Assembly (NCBI RefSeq): GCF_014205875.1
Contig: NZ_JACHEN010000023.1
Span: forward strand, 1-64,000
Length of the DNA: 64,000 bases
Direction: 5' to 3'
From: Anaerosolibacter carboniphilus
GTDB lineage: Bacteria > Bacillota > Clostridia > Peptostreptococcales > Thermotaleaceae
In this document: positions 1 to 9,229 of the stretch, in pieces
Numbering within the stretch: the stretch's first letter is position 1
Layout: every line of letters begins with the position of its first letter
The notes under the pieces: generated by a model
What the model was told of the DNA's origin: nothing
What the model saw: only the letters and a program-made list of their open reading frames with translations
Databases searched by the model: none
Translations under genes and position numbers: made by a program

Positions 1-92
1 CACACCTGTTCCCATACCGAACACAGAAGTTAAGCCCTTCAGCGCTGATGGTACTTAGGGGGTAGCCCCTTGGGAGAGTAGGTCGTCGCTGG
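1..92 (+). rRNA. rrf: 5S ribosomal RNA, 3' part (5' end outside window)
   Basis: The first 92 bases match the conserved body and 3' half of bacterial 5S rRNA: the loop segment beginning CCATACCGAACACAGAAG, the GCGCTGATGGTA stretch and the 3' strand GAGAGTAGGTCGTCGC. The first 20-25 bases of the gene lie upstream of the window. It is presumably the last gene of an rRNA operon, since a T-run and a strong hairpin terminator follow directly. Confidence 0.95.
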
Positions 93-106
93 TTTTTTTA
101 TTACAT

Positions 107-149
107 AAAGAATGCAAGACGAAGAAGAGTCGTCTTGCATTCTTTTATT
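107..149 (+). terminator. Rho-independent terminator of the rRNA operon
   Basis: A perfect 16-bp stem (107-122 with 130-145) closes a 7-nt loop and runs into a T-rich tail. It lies just after the 5S gene and is the expected rRNA operon terminator. Confidence 0.9.
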
Positions 150-327
150 TTATCATCATCCTACTTAAAATCTTCCAAATGAGATGAGGAACTTAAAAAC
201 CTGTTGCACGTCTAAACATACATAGGCTATCATATATATATATCAAGAGAATTATGAAAACAAGCTAAGGTAGAGTGAATACTTTATAACCTTAGAAGAT
301 CAGCAGAGAAGGGGGGATTTGTGGGAT

Positions 328-831
328 ATGAAAGAACTCTTTGAGACAGGGAGCACATTTCATGAGTTTGTAAATAGAGACAAAGATACCTATAAAGAAA
401 AAACCCTAGAGAACTATCACCAAATCGAATTAGATAAGGGATTAGAAAATGAAATAAAAGAAATTGATGAGATTGTCAATATACTTGTTTTTGCTGAAAT
501 ATGGTGCCCAGACTGTATGATTAATGTTCCAGCCTTACAGAAAATGGCCGATATCAATGATAAAATTATCATCCGTATCGTGTCCCGTGAGGGGAATGAA
601 ACTCATATGGCCAATTATTCGCTAAATGGCAAACCTAGGATTCCAACATGTATCGTGATGAATCAAGGATTTCAAGAAAAGGGCGCTTTCGTAGAGCAAC
701 CTCAAGCCCTAAAGGATATTGTAGCAAAAGGAAATCAAGCAGAGATTATTGTAGCCAGAAGAAAATATCAAAAAGGTGAGTATACTCGTGATACCATCAA
801 AGAAACATTGGATATAATCAAGAAATCTTAA
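328..831 (+). CDS. Thioredoxin-like family protein (Thioredoxin_9 type)
   Basis: A 167-residue cytoplasmic protein with a thioredoxin-like fold. A redox motif WCPDC (Cys60 and Cys63) follows a hydrophobic strand, and a conserved cis-proline region (GKPRIPT) lies further on. It resembles the stand-alone thioredoxin-like proteins of Firmicutes (PF14595 type), which are presumed thiol-disulfide reductases; the substrate is unknown. The start at 328 is chosen because the GGGGGG ribosome site at 311-316 is well spaced for it, whereas the in-frame TTG at 319 is too close. It stands alone between two terminators. Family assignment is good; function is inferred. Confidence 0.85.
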   Translation: MKELFETGSTFHEFVNRDKDTYKEKTLENYHQIELDKGLENEIKEIDEIVNILVFAEIWCPDCMINVPALQKMADINDKIIIRIVSREGNETHMANYSLNGKPRIPTCIVMNQGFQEKGAFVEQPQALKDIVAKGNQAEIIVARRKYQKGEYTRDTIKETLDIIKKS

Positions 832-847
832 TGATATTGAAATTTCT

Positions 848-887
848 AGCTTTCTATGAAATTCATAGGAAGCTTTTCCTATTTTTT
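848..887 (+). terminator. Rho-independent terminator
   Basis: A 10-bp stem (848-857 with 865-874, one G-T pair) and a 7-nt loop are followed by a T-rich tract. It closes the thioredoxin-like transcript. Confidence 0.7.
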
Positions 888-1010
888 GATCATAGTGGGT
901 ATAAATGATATGAATGGGAATAAATAAGAAGGAATCTCTAGTAAGAGAGAAAAAGAAGGCAAAAGAAAGAAGTGTTTAACGAAAATTGCATGGAATGAAC
1001 AATTATCATT

Positions 1011-1039
1011 TTGACATCAAAAGGGGTAGGTGGTACAAT
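1011..1039 (+). promoter_or_regulatory. Sigma-A promoter of nrdJ
   Basis: TTGACA at 1011-1016 and TACAAT at 1034-1039 are separated by exactly 17 bases, with a TG-type extension just before the -10. The predicted leader is about 50 nt, too short for a riboswitch. This also shows that the upstream in-frame TTG at 1011 is the -35 box and not a start codon. Confidence 0.85.
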
Positions 1040-1094
1040 ATTTAGTACATCGACTTTACCAATTATACCAAATGTAGTAATAGGAGGTACTATT

Positions 1095-3443
1095 ATGCAA
1101 ATTTCAGAAAACGCCTTGAAGGTTTTAGAGAGACGCTATCTCGCTAAAAATGAAAAAGGTGAAGTGATCGAAACAGTAGAAGAAATGTTTAGAAGAGTGG
1201 CAAAGCATATTGCTAAGGCGGACGAACACTATGACGCCAATGCCGACCTTCAAACTTTAGAAGATAAATTTTATCATATGATGACAAACTTAGAATTTTT
1301 GCCAAACTCTCCAACTTTAATGAATGCCGGTAGAGAGCTAGGACAACTCTCCGCTTGCTTTGTACTTCCGGTGGAAGATACGATGGAAGGAATCTTTGAT
1401 GCCATTAAGAACGCAGCGATTATCCATAAGTCTGGAGGAGGTACAGGATTTAGTTTTTCCAGATTGAGAGCCAAAGGATCTACGGTGGCCTCCACAGGAG
1501 GTGTGGCATCAGGCCCCATCAGTTTTATGAAGGTATTTAACTCAGCTACAGAGGCTGTGAAGCAGGGAGGAACACGCAGAGGTGCCAACATGGGGATTCT
1601 GCGGGTAGACCATCCAGATATACTAGAGTTTATTCAGTGTAAAAAGGAAAACACTGAGATCACAAATTTTAATATCAGTGTAGGAATTACTGAGGCCTTT
1701 ATGGAAGCAGTACATGATGGCACAAAATATGATTTAGTAGATCCCAATACCAAAGCGGTTGTAGGACAGTTAAATGCGAAAGAAATATTTGATAAGATTG
1801 TTGATATGGCATGGACAAATGGAGAGCCAGGAATTGTATTTCTGGATCGTTTAAATAAAGATAATCCTACGCCTAAGGTTGGAGAAATTGAAAGTACCAA
1901 CCCTTGTGGAGAGCAGCCACTGCTTCCTTACGAGTCATGTAACCTGGGTTCAATTAATCTGATGAGAATGATTAAGGGAGAAGGAACTGAAAAGTACATA
2001 GATTATGATAAGTTAGGAGAAGTTGTAGATTTAGCGGTACACTTCCTGGACAATGTGATTGATGTAAACAATTATCCCCTTCAGGCCATTGATGAAATGA
2101 CCAAAGGAACACGGAAAATTGGTCTGGGTGTTATGGGCTTTGCAGATATACTTATCGAATTAGGCGTCTCCTATAATTCAGAAGAGGGCGTACAGCTGGC
2201 TGAAGAAATCATGGGATTCATCGATCAAAGATCAAAGGCAATGTCTATGAAACTGGCTGGGGAAAGAGGCGTGTTTCCATATTATGAAGGCAGTATTTAT
2301 GAGAAGAAGGGCATGAGACTAAGAAATGCTACGACAACCACCATAGCGCCAACAGGAACCATTAGCATTATCGCGGGTGCTTCCAGTGGTATTGAGCCCC
2401 TCTTTGCCATCTCATATTTTAGAAATGTGATGGACAATGATAAGCTTGTGGAGACCCATCCTCTATTTGAAGCGATGATAAAGGAAGAAGGATTGTATTC
2501 TAAGGCTCTCATGGAGAAGGTGGCGGAGCAAGGCAGTGTTGCGCATATAGCTGAAATACCTGAAAGAATAAAGAAAATCTTTGTTACAGCCCATGATGTA
2601 TCACCAGTGTGGCATATTAAAATGCAAGCCGCATTTCAGAATCATGTGGACAATGCAGTATCCAAGACAGTAAACTTTTGCCATGATGCTACAAGGGAAG
2701 ATGTAAGAGAAGCTTATACGCTGGCCTATCAGTTGGGATGTAAGGGTGTAACCATCTACCGTGACGGAAGTAGAGAGGGCCAGGTATTAAATATTGGTAC
2801 AGTGAAAGAGGAAACGATCAGAGAAGAAGCTGCAACGACAAAAGTATCAGCATCTATTACACCGAGGCCAAGACCAGATATTACAGCAGGATTGACTGAA
2901 AAGGTGAGAATTGGTTGTGGAAATCTATACATCACGGCAAACTATGATAATGATGGTATTTGTGAAGTGATTACCAACTTAGGAAGAGCCGGTGGATGCC
3001 CTAGCCAAAGCGAAGCAACCAGCCGTATTGTGTCTATTGCTTTGCGTGCCGGTGTAAGCGTGGAGGCGATCATAGAGCAGTTAAGGGGTATAAGATGTCA
3101 TTCTACGCTGACCCAAAGGGGTAAAGGGAATAAGGAGATTAAGGTATTATCCTGTCCTGATGCCATCGGAAGAACCCTAGAGAAGGTACTCAATATGCAT
3201 GTGAAATCCGCTGAGCCCAATGTTCAAGATATGGCCTTGGAGATAGAGGAAGAAGTGGTAGAAGGATGTGCCAGCAACTGTTCACTGTGTGCTATGTCAG
3301 AGATGTGTCACAACGAGTATCGAGATGAAGTATCTATTGGGATAGACAAAGGCGACAATGGTTGCCCAGAATGCGGATCAAAAGTAGAGCATGAAGGCGG
3401 CTGCATGATCTGTCGAAGTTGTGGATTTTCTAAGTGTGGTTAA
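1095..3443 (+). CDS. nrdJ: Adenosylcobalamin-dependent (class II) ribonucleoside-diphosphate reductase
   Basis: This 782-residue enzyme reduces ribonucleotides to deoxyribonucleotides with a B12-derived radical, so it needs neither oxygen nor a separate radical subunit. Visible family marks are the N-terminal PNSPTLMNAG region, the KSGGGTGF substrate loop, the NPCGEQ motif with the radical-relay Cys at about residue 271, and a TSCPD-type domain at about 610-720. The C-terminus carries clustered CxxC pairs forming a zinc-ribbon-like tail that also provides redox-active cysteines. The ATG at 1095 has an AGGAGG site 7 bases upstream; an upstream in-frame extension is excluded because it overlaps the promoter. 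It is monocistronic, with a terminator following. Confidence is very high. Confidence 0.97.
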   Translation: MQISENALKVLERRYLAKNEKGEVIETVEEMFRRVAKHIAKADEHYDANADLQTLEDKFYHMMTNLEFLPNSPTLMNAGRELGQLSACFVLPVEDTMEGIFDAIKNAAIIHKSGGGTGFSFSRLRAKGSTVASTGGVASGPISFMKVFNSATEAVKQGGTRRGANMGILRVDHPDILEFIQCKKENTEITNFNISVGITEAFMEAVHDGTKYDLVDPNTKAVVGQLNAKEIFDKIVDMAWTNGEPGIVFLDRLNKDNPTPKVGEIESTNPCGEQPLLPYESCNLGSINLMRMIKGEGTEKYIDYDKLGEVVDLAVHFLDNVIDVNNYPLQAIDEMTKGTRKIGLGVMGFADILIELGVSYNSEEGVQLAEEIMGFIDQRSKAMSMKLAGERGVFPYYEGSIYEKKGMRLRNATTTTIAPTGTISIIAGASSGIEPLFAISYFRNVMDNDKLVETHPLFEAMIKEEGLYSKALMEKVAEQGSVAHIAEIPERIKKIFVTAHDVSPVWHIKMQAAFQNHVDNAVSKTVNFCHDATREDVREAYTLAYQLGCKGVTIYRDGSREGQVLNIGTVKEETIREEAATTKVSASITPRPRPDITAGLTEKVRIGCGNLYITANYDNDGICEVITNLGRAGGCPSQSEATSRIVSIALRAGVSVEAIIEQLRGIRCHSTLTQRGKGNKEIKVLSCPDAIGRTLEKVLNMHVKSAEPNVQDMALEIEEEVVEGCASNCSLCAMSEMCHNEYRDEVSIGIDKGDNGCPECGSKVEHEGGCMICRSCGFSKCG

Positions 3444-3474
3444 TGTATTAACATATGATAATAAGGTATTGCAT

Positions 3475-3503
3475 GACAGGCTGTACAGCCTGTCTTCATT
3501 TTT
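3475..3503 (+). terminator. Rho-independent terminator of nrdJ
   Basis: A perfect 8-bp stem (3475-3482 with 3487-3494) with a GTAC loop is followed by a T-rich tail. Confidence 0.75.
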
Positions 3504-3705
3504 AGTGTGGAATAAAGCAGGAACAACAGTTAGTATTAAATCGATATGAAAATGAAAGACAAAAAAGAAAATATGATATTTAAAAAGAGAGAATATATTG
3601 GAGTTGGAGAACGGACATTTATTTTATTATGTTCTATCAAATCAGAAAGAGAGATTACCAATTAATGCAAGTATTGCTTGAAATTTAGAATACTTTAGTA
3701 CTGGT

Positions 3706-3738
3706 GAATATTGAAGTTCATAGCTCAATATTCTTTTT
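3706..3738 (+). terminator. Hairpin with T-run in the nrdJ-kinase gap
   Basis: A 9-bp perfect stem (3706-3714 with 3725-3733), a 10-nt loop and TTTTTA. No gene ends directly before it, so it may be an attenuator in the leader of the kinase operon. The rest of the gap (3504-3705) shows nothing that I can identify. Confidence 0.45.
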
Positions 3739-3754
3739 ATTTGGGAGGAAAAAT

Positions 3755-3832
3755 TTGAAAATAAACGAATGTTTTATATATGTTAATAGTTTTACAATTT
3801 TTATTTGCTTTTCAGGATTAGCTACTCACTAG
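3755..3832 (+). CDS. Possible 25-codon leader ORF upstream of the sensor kinase
   Basis: A TTG-initiated ORF of 25 codons has a good GGGAGG ribosome site at 3743-3748 and stops 17 bases before the kinase ATG. The product is a short hydrophobic peptide with no recognised family. Its position between an attenuator-like hairpin and the kinase gene would suit a leader peptide, but chance is equally plausible. Confidence 0.15.
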   Translation: MKINECFIYVNSFTIFICFSGLATH

Positions 3833-3849
3833 ATTTAGGGAGGATTTTT

Positions 3850-5862
3850 ATGGCTAAAAAGCCAAGTATATTTTATGTAGTACCTATGATTTTGATTTTA
3901 GTGGTTGGTATATATTTTTCGCTAATAAGCGAGGCAGATGTTATTTCTGATCTAAAGTATCACAATAACCCTATATTGACTTTTGAAGAACAGCGGTGGT
4001 TAAAAGAGCAGGGATCTTTGATTTATGCTGCTGATAATGATGCGCCTCCGCTTAGATTTGTAGATGGGGCAGATAATCAATATAAGGGGGTTGTGGTGGA
4101 TTATATCAACCTTTTATCATTGGAGCTGGGATTTAATATTGAGCTTCATCCATTGCTTTGGGAAGATGCTTTGAAAAGTCTTGAAGAAGGCAAGACGGAT
4201 ATATGCGATATGTTTAAAAGCAAAGAGCGTTCTAAGCACTTTCTTTTCACCAACCCTATATATAATCTAAGAGCGGTATTAGCCGTAAAATCAAATGACC
4301 AAAAGATTGATCATATAGAAAATATGACTTTAGCTACACAAAAAGGTGATTATGTTAATGAATACCTTATGAATACTTACCCTGGAATAAAGATTGTTCA
4401 GGTAGATAATATTAGTCGTGCTCTAGATTTACTTTTATCAGGAAAAGTAGATGCAGTAGCAGGAGACGAACCGGTCGTTCTTTATCAGATAAAAAACAAG
4501 GGTGCAGAATTTTTATTACATATAAAAGAAGAACCTCTTTACGAGAACGAGGTTGTCTTGGCTGTGCCAAAATCTAAGCCTGAACTCGTGTCTATTTTAA
4601 ATAAAGGTATTGCCGCATTAGGAGAAACGAATCAGCTAGAGAGAATCCAGCAAAAATGGTTTGGGATTTCTGCTCCAATTGTTCAGATTCCTGATTATAG
4701 GACTAGAATCAAATATATTCTAGCAGCAGCTGGAGCTTTGATAATGATTATAATAGGTATGGTTACTTGGAACTATTTTTTGAAGCAGGAAGTAGAAAAG
4801 AGAACAAAGGAATTAATGGACAGCAAGCATGATCTTCAAATAACCTTCGATGGAATGACTGAATATATAGCTGTTACTGATTTAGATTTGAAGATTGTAA
4901 ATATCAATAAGTCATTTTTAGATTTTCTAGGATATTCAAAGTCAAAGGTGCTAAATGAGCATTGCAGAGAAATATTTAAGGATTTTGGCCCTATGAACAT
5001 TGAAAAAATAACTGTTGATACAATTACATTAGAAAAGAGTTTGGAAGAAGAACTCTCAAATAAGAATAATTATTACGTAGTTCGCACCTATCCCCTAAAA
5101 GATACTACAGGCAGTATGAAAAACATCTTAGTAGTAATTCAAAATATTACGAAAGAAAAGATATCGGAAAAACAGATACTGCAAGCTAATAAAATGGCCG
5201 CTATTGGGCAACTAGCGGCTGGTATGGGGCACGAGATTAGAAATCCCCTAGGGATCATTAGAAGTCATAGCTATATCCTTAGATCTTTATATGATGATGA
5301 AAGATTAATTTGTTCCCTTGACTATATCGACGCATCCGTAGAAAGAGCCAATAGAATTATTGATAATCTTTTGGAATTTTCAAGACTTACAGGTGATGAT
5401 AAAGGATGGATTAATGTTAAAGAGTTTATATCTAAACTTTTTGAACTTGAACATAAAACATTGATGAAGCTCAACATAAAATATTCCATTGCGTGTGATG
5501 AAAACACAAGGTTGTACTCCAATGTAGAATCGTTAAAACACATTTTGATTAATTTAATTTCCAATGCCAAAGATGCCATAGGTGAAAATGGGAGTATAAA
5601 CATAAGTGCATCTTCTGAAGAAAATCGAATCGTATTCAGAATCGTAGATACTGGGGAAGGAATACCAGAAGATGAAATTGAAAAAATATTTAATCCTTTT
5701 TATTCTACAAAAGATCCAGGCAAAGGAACGGGATTAGGTTTATATATTGTATATAATGAAGTTGAGAAATTAAATGGGCATATCGCTGTTTCAAGTATTC
5801 CTAATGTTAAAACAGTATTTGAAATTTCTTTACCCATTGATAGTAAGGAGAATTCTATATGA
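3850..5862 (+). CDS. Sensor histidine kinase with extracellular solute-binding (SBP_bac_3) domain and PAS domain
   Basis: A 670-residue membrane kinase. The order is an N-terminal membrane segment (about 8-28), an extracellular family-3 solute-binding domain (about 40-270) of the amino-acid-binding type, a second membrane helix (about 290-312), a PAS domain (about 330-430), then HisKA and HATPase_c. The phospho-acceptor is His461 in a GHEIRNPLG box. The N box (NLISNAKDA) and G boxes (DTGEGIP, GTGLGLY) are intact. The ATG at 3850 is chosen because GGGAGGA precedes it; the longer frame has no site. It overlaps the next gene by 4 bases (ATGA), so the two form a translationally coupled two-component pair. 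It probably senses an extracellular amino acid; the ligand is not determined. Confidence 0.93.
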   Translation: MAKKPSIFYVVPMILILVVGIYFSLISEADVISDLKYHNNPILTFEEQRWLKEQGSLIYAADNDAPPLRFVDGADNQYKGVVVDYINLLSLELGFNIELHPLLWEDALKSLEEGKTDICDMFKSKERSKHFLFTNPIYNLRAVLAVKSNDQKIDHIENMTLATQKGDYVNEYLMNTYPGIKIVQVDNISRALDLLLSGKVDAVAGDEPVVLYQIKNKGAEFLLHIKEEPLYENEVVLAVPKSKPELVSILNKGIAALGETNQLERIQQKWFGISAPIVQIPDYRTRIKYILAAAGALIMIIIGMVTWNYFLKQEVEKRTKELMDSKHDLQITFDGMTEYIAVTDLDLKIVNINKSFLDFLGYSKSKVLNEHCREIFKDFGPMNIEKITVDTITLEKSLEEELSNKNNYYVVRTYPLKDTTGSMKNILVVIQNITKEKISEKQILQANKMAAIGQLAAGMGHEIRNPLGIIRSHSYILRSLYDDERLICSLDYIDASVERANRIIDNLLEFSRLTGDDKGWINVKEFISKLFELEHKTLMKLNIKYSIACDENTRLYSNVESLKHILINLISNAKDAIGENGSINISASSEENRIVFRIVDTGEGIPEDEIEKIFNPFYSTKDPGKGTGLGLYIVYNEVEKLNGHIAVSSIPNVKTVFEISLPIDSKENSI

Positions 5863-7226
5863 TGGAATCAAGTAAGATATTAATTGTTGATGACGAAGTT
5901 GAATACAGAGAAACCTATAGAATGTTGTTGGAAGGCAGAGGCTTTTTTGTCGGAGAAGCTAGTTCATCTCAAGAAGCCCTTGAAATACTTGAAAGAGAGT
6001 ATTATCCCATCGTGTTGTCGGATGTTATCATGCCGGGCAAGGATGGATTCTATTTATTAAATGAAATAAAGAGGATATACAAGGATTTGATAGAAGTAAT
6101 AATCCTGACTGGATATGGGAGTATTGAGAGTGCTGTTAAGGCCATGAAAATAGGGGCCCTAGGATATTTTATTAAAAGCAGGAATCCGGAAGAATTATTT
6201 ACTGAAATAGAAAAGGCTAAAAGATTTATAAAATTAGAGACACAGAATAATATTGTGAAGAGAGAAGTGAGTTCAAAGCTATTTTTAAATCAGACAAAAA
6301 ATCCAAAAATGCTTAGGGTTTTAAAGGAAGTTGATGCTGTTGCTCAATCTTCGAGTAACATTTTATTGACAGGGGAAACAGGCGTAGGCAAAGAAGTAAT
6401 TGCTAATTTGATTCATCAAAAGAGTAAAAGATCTAAAGAATTATTTGTACCAGTGAATTGCCAGGCAATATCAGATAGTTTATTGGAATCGGAGCTCTTT
6501 GGTCATGAAAAAGGCTCTTTTACGGGTGCAACTTCAAGGCGCATTGGACGATTTGAAGAAGCAAATGGTGGAACAATATTTTTAGACGAAATGGGAGAAA
6601 TGTCTCTCAGCACACAAGTTAAAATCTTAAGAGTATTAGATAACAAGCAGATTGAAAGAATTGGATCTAACAAACAGATTAATGTGAATTTCAGATTGAT
6701 CTCTGCCACAAATAGAAATTTACCAAAAGAAATAGAATTAGGGAATTTTAGGGAAGATCTATATTATAGAATCAATACCATAAATATTGAAATTCCACCC
6801 TTGAGAGAAAGAAAAGAAGACCTCAAAGGCATGATTGACTTTTGGATTACACATTTCAGCAATGAAATGAAGAAAAATATCAGAGGTATAGACAGGGATA
6901 CAGAACAGTATTTATTAGAGTATAATTATCCAGGAAATGTGAGGGAGTTAAAAAACATCATTGAACGCATCGTGGTATTAGCTACGGATGATGTTTTAAG
7001 ACTTGATACTCTAAGCAATAGGAGAATCAAAGAGATAAGTGCCAGTCAAAACAATAAGATTATTCCTTTCAAGGAAGCCAGGCAAAGGTTTGAAATAGAC
7101 TATATAAAGAATGCATTAGAAAAATGCGATAATAATATTACACAGGCCGCAAGTTTGATGGGTATAAGCAGAAGGCAGTTATTTAATAAGTTAGTTGAAT
7201 ATAATTTAAAAACTAAATATTTTTAG
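5859..7226 (+). CDS. Sigma-54-dependent response regulator (receiver - AAA+ - Fis HTH)
   Basis: A 455-residue NtrC-type enhancer-binding protein. The receiver domain has the phospho-acceptor Asp55 in SDVIMPG. The AAA+ domain (about 145-380) has Walker A GETGVGKE, the sigma-54-contacting loop as GSFTGA (a common variant of GAFTGA) and Walker B GGTIFLDE. The C-terminal Fis-type helix-turn-helix is around NITQAASLMGISRRQL. It is coupled to the kinase gene by a 4-base overlap with an AAGGAG site. Two -24/-12 promoters lie just downstream, before ortA and nhaC, and are the obvious targets. Regulation of those genes is inference from position plus promoter class. Confidence 0.95.
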   Translation: MMESSKILIVDDEVEYRETYRMLLEGRGFFVGEASSSQEALEILEREYYPIVLSDVIMPGKDGFYLLNEIKRIYKDLIEVIILTGYGSIESAVKAMKIGALGYFIKSRNPEELFTEIEKAKRFIKLETQNNIVKREVSSKLFLNQTKNPKMLRVLKEVDAVAQSSSNILLTGETGVGKEVIANLIHQKSKRSKELFVPVNCQAISDSLLESELFGHEKGSFTGATSRRIGRFEEANGGTIFLDEMGEMSLSTQVKILRVLDNKQIERIGSNKQINVNFRLISATNRNLPKEIELGNFREDLYYRINTINIEIPPLRERKEDLKGMIDFWITHFSNEMKKNIRGIDRDTEQYLLEYNYPGNVRELKNIIERIVVLATDDVLRLDTLSNRRIKEISASQNNKIIPFKEARQRFEIDYIKNALEKCDNNITQAASLMGISRRQLFNKLVEYNLKTKYF

Positions 7227-7235
7227 CAGGGCTGA

Positions 7236-7281
7236 TGTCAAGATTTATCCTTAGAACCAGGATAAACTTGGCATTTTTTTT
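7236..7281 (+). terminator. Terminator of the two-component operon, overlapping the sigma-54 promoter
   Basis: A 14-bp stem with one bulged A (7236-7250 with 7260-7273) and a 9-nt loop is followed by seven to eight T residues. Its right arm and T-run are the same bases as the -24 element and spacer of the ort promoter. Confidence 0.7.
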
Positions 7282-7284
7282 GCA
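7268..7284 (+). promoter_or_regulatory. Sigma-54 (-24/-12) promoter of ortAB
   Basis: The sequence TTGGCA, eight T's, then GCA matches the sigma-54 consensus TTGGCAC-N5-TTGCA: GG at 7270-7271 and GC at 7282-7283 are separated by exactly 10 bases. Transcription would start near 7295, giving a leader of about 64 nt before ortA. The upstream gene encodes a sigma-54 activator. Confidence 0.85.
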
Positions 7285-7358
7285 TAAGTAAAGGCACGAA
7301 GGTGAGTTGTGTACCTCGAATTAATATGGACAAACATGTTTATAAAGGAGGAATTGAA

Positions 7359-7670
7359 ATGGGTAGTGCAGTGAAAGGAACTTGGGTTGAAATTGAAAAC
7401 CAAGTATTATCAGCGACTGAAAGAGCCTCACAAGTACCTGAAGACACAAAGAATACGCCACTTATGATGTGGACGAGAGGTTTTTTGATGGAAGAATCAG
7501 CGGAAATCGGTGATGATGTATCCGTTCGTACCTTTTCAGGTAGAATTGCAAGAGGAAAGCTAGTTGAGATCCATCCAAGGTTTGCACATGATTTTGGAAA
7601 TCCAGTACCTGAATTGTTAGAAACAAGTGTATCTTTAAAAGAAGATTTTGCGAATATGCAGGAGGTGTAA
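7359..7670 (+). CDS. ortA: 2-amino-4-ketopentanoate thiolase, alpha subunit
   Basis: A 103-residue small subunit of the thiolase that, with OrtB, cleaves 2-amino-4-ketopentanoate with CoA to acetyl-CoA and alanine in the clostridial oxidative ornithine pathway. I recognise it by its size, by the segments TWVEIE and TPLMMWTRG, and by the directly following ortB. The ATG at 7359 has an AAAGGAGG site at 7344-7351; a longer upstream frame lacks one. It lies one base before the ortB start, so co-translation is likely. The other pathway genes (ornithine aminomutase, diaminopentanoate dehydrogenase) are not in the window. Confidence 0.88.
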   Translation: MGSAVKGTWVEIENQVLSATERASQVPEDTKNTPLMMWTRGFLMEESAEIGDDVSVRTFSGRIARGKLVEIHPRFAHDFGNPVPELLETSVSLKEDFANMQEV

Positions 7671-7671
7671 A

Positions 7672-9075
7672 ATGAGAGATCTATCATATGAAGGGGTAAT
7701 GGCCAGAAAAAATGAAATCATGAAAGATGCTGTGGGAATAGATTATAGCGTTTTTGAATATGGAAAAATTGCATTTGATTATGAAAAAATGATGGATAAT
7801 GTGGCTTATTCTATTGAAGAAATGCAAAAAATTCAAAAAGAAACGAAAGTAGGTAATACGCCACTGTTCGAACTGAAAAATATTACAAAACTAGTTAGAA
7901 AGTATTCAGAACCTGGAAAAGGCGCAAGAATTTTTATAAAGGATGAAGCAGCAAATGCTTCAGGGTCATTTAAAGCAAGAAGAGCAGCGATTTCTGTTTA
8001 TCATGCTCAAAAAAATGGATACGAAGGAGTGATTGCCGCAACCAGTGGCAATTATGGTGCTGCTGTTGCATCCCAAGCTGCTCAAAGAGGACTTAAGTGT
8101 ATAATCGTTCAGGAAGTATATGATTCAAGCAAAAAGGGGCAGCCAGAGATCATTGAAAAAGCCCGTAAATGTGAGGCTTTTGGAGCTGAAGTAATACAGC
8201 TTACCGTTGGACCTGAATTGTTTTATACTTTCTTAAAAGTAATTGAAGAGACAGGGTTTTTTAATGCTTCTTTATATACACCCTTTGGAATTGCAGGGGT
8301 TGAAACATTAGGATATGAGATTGCCAATCAAGTGATGAAAATGGAAGGAAGGTATCCAGATATAGTTGTTGCAACCCATGCTGGTGGTGGTAATCTTACA
8401 GGAACTGCCAGGGGGCTAATAAAGGCGGGAGCAACAGATTGTAAAATGGTAGGGGCATCGGTAGACTTATACGGACTACATATGGCCTCTGATAAGGACT
8501 TTAATAGAAAATCCTTTACTACAGGTCATACTGGATTTGGAATTCCTTTTGCAACGAAACCTGATCGTGCAGATGTGCCTAGAAATGCAGCCAGAGTATT
8601 AAGATACATGGATAAATATGTAACGATAACCCAAGGAGAGGTATTCTTTGTAACAGAGATGCTTGCAAAGCTCGAAGGCATCGAAAGAGGTCCTACAGGC
8701 AACACTTCTTTAGCAGCAGCTATTGCTTTGGCGAAAGATATGAACCAAGATAAGATCATTGTTGTTCAAGAAACTGAATATACAGGAGCTGGAAAGCATC
8801 CAATGCCTCAATTAACCTTTGCAAGAAATAATGGTATTGAAGTTTCCAGAGGAAATCCAGAAGGAAATATTCCAGGAAAAACAATTGTGATTCCTACATC
8901 TTTGGCGCAAGTATCTGCAAAAGATGTTGATTTGATGAAGCTTAAAACAACATACTTAAAAAATATTGCAAATGATTATAAATTAGATGAACTTGGGACT
9001 GAAGATATCAAATTCATATCTGAAGAAATAAAATTACCAGTAGAAAAAGTTATTGAGATATATAGAAATCTATAG
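7672..9075 (+). CDS. ortB: 2-amino-4-ketopentanoate thiolase, beta subunit (PLP-dependent)
   Basis: A 467-residue PLP enzyme of the tryptophan-synthase-beta / threonine-synthase fold. The PLP lysine is in ASGSFKARRA, the asparagine-serine loop in ATSGNYGAA, and a glycine-rich phosphate loop in HAGGGNLTG. With OrtA it forms the thiolase ending ornithine oxidation (acetyl-CoA plus alanine). The ATG at 7672 has GGAGGT 7-12 bases upstream. A strong terminator follows. It could be misread as threonine synthase, but the ortA partner and sequence length favour OrtB. Confidence 0.9.
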   Translation: MRDLSYEGVMARKNEIMKDAVGIDYSVFEYGKIAFDYEKMMDNVAYSIEEMQKIQKETKVGNTPLFELKNITKLVRKYSEPGKGARIFIKDEAANASGSFKARRAAISVYHAQKNGYEGVIAATSGNYGAAVASQAAQRGLKCIIVQEVYDSSKKGQPEIIEKARKCEAFGAEVIQLTVGPELFYTFLKVIEETGFFNASLYTPFGIAGVETLGYEIANQVMKMEGRYPDIVVATHAGGGNLTGTARGLIKAGATDCKMVGASVDLYGLHMASDKDFNRKSFTTGHTGFGIPFATKPDRADVPRNAARVLRYMDKYVTITQGEVFFVTEMLAKLEGIERGPTGNTSLAAAIALAKDMNQDKIIVVQETEYTGAGKHPMPQLTFARNNGIEVSRGNPEGNIPGKTIVIPTSLAQVSAKDVDLMKLKTTYLKNIANDYKLDELGTEDIKFISEEIKLPVEKVIEIYRNL

Positions 9076-9094
9076 TGAGAAAAATGATCCGTTC

Positions 9095-9147
9095 AAATTG
9101 CTATGAAATAAATTTCCAGGTGGAAGAAAATTTCATAGCAATTTTTT
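9095..9147 (+). terminator. Rho-independent terminator of ortAB
   Basis: A perfect 15-bp outer stem (9095-9109 with 9130-9144), further inner pairing and a T-run. Confidence 0.85.
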
Positions 9148-9229
9148 TCCTAAATGGCAAAAAGATGAGCTGTTTTACGAAAAAATAAATAAGATAGAGG
9201 TCATTTTGAGGATTTTTTATGAAGAGAAC

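Noticed and set aside
1011..1094. Upstream in-frame extension of nrdJ by 28 codons
   Set aside because: The would-be TTG start is the -35 box of a sigma-A promoter, and an AGGAGG site precedes the ATG at 1095.
832..1094. Possible cobalamin riboswitch before the B12-dependent nrdJ
   Set aside because: The leader after the promoter is only about 50 nt and no B12-box-like sequence is seen.
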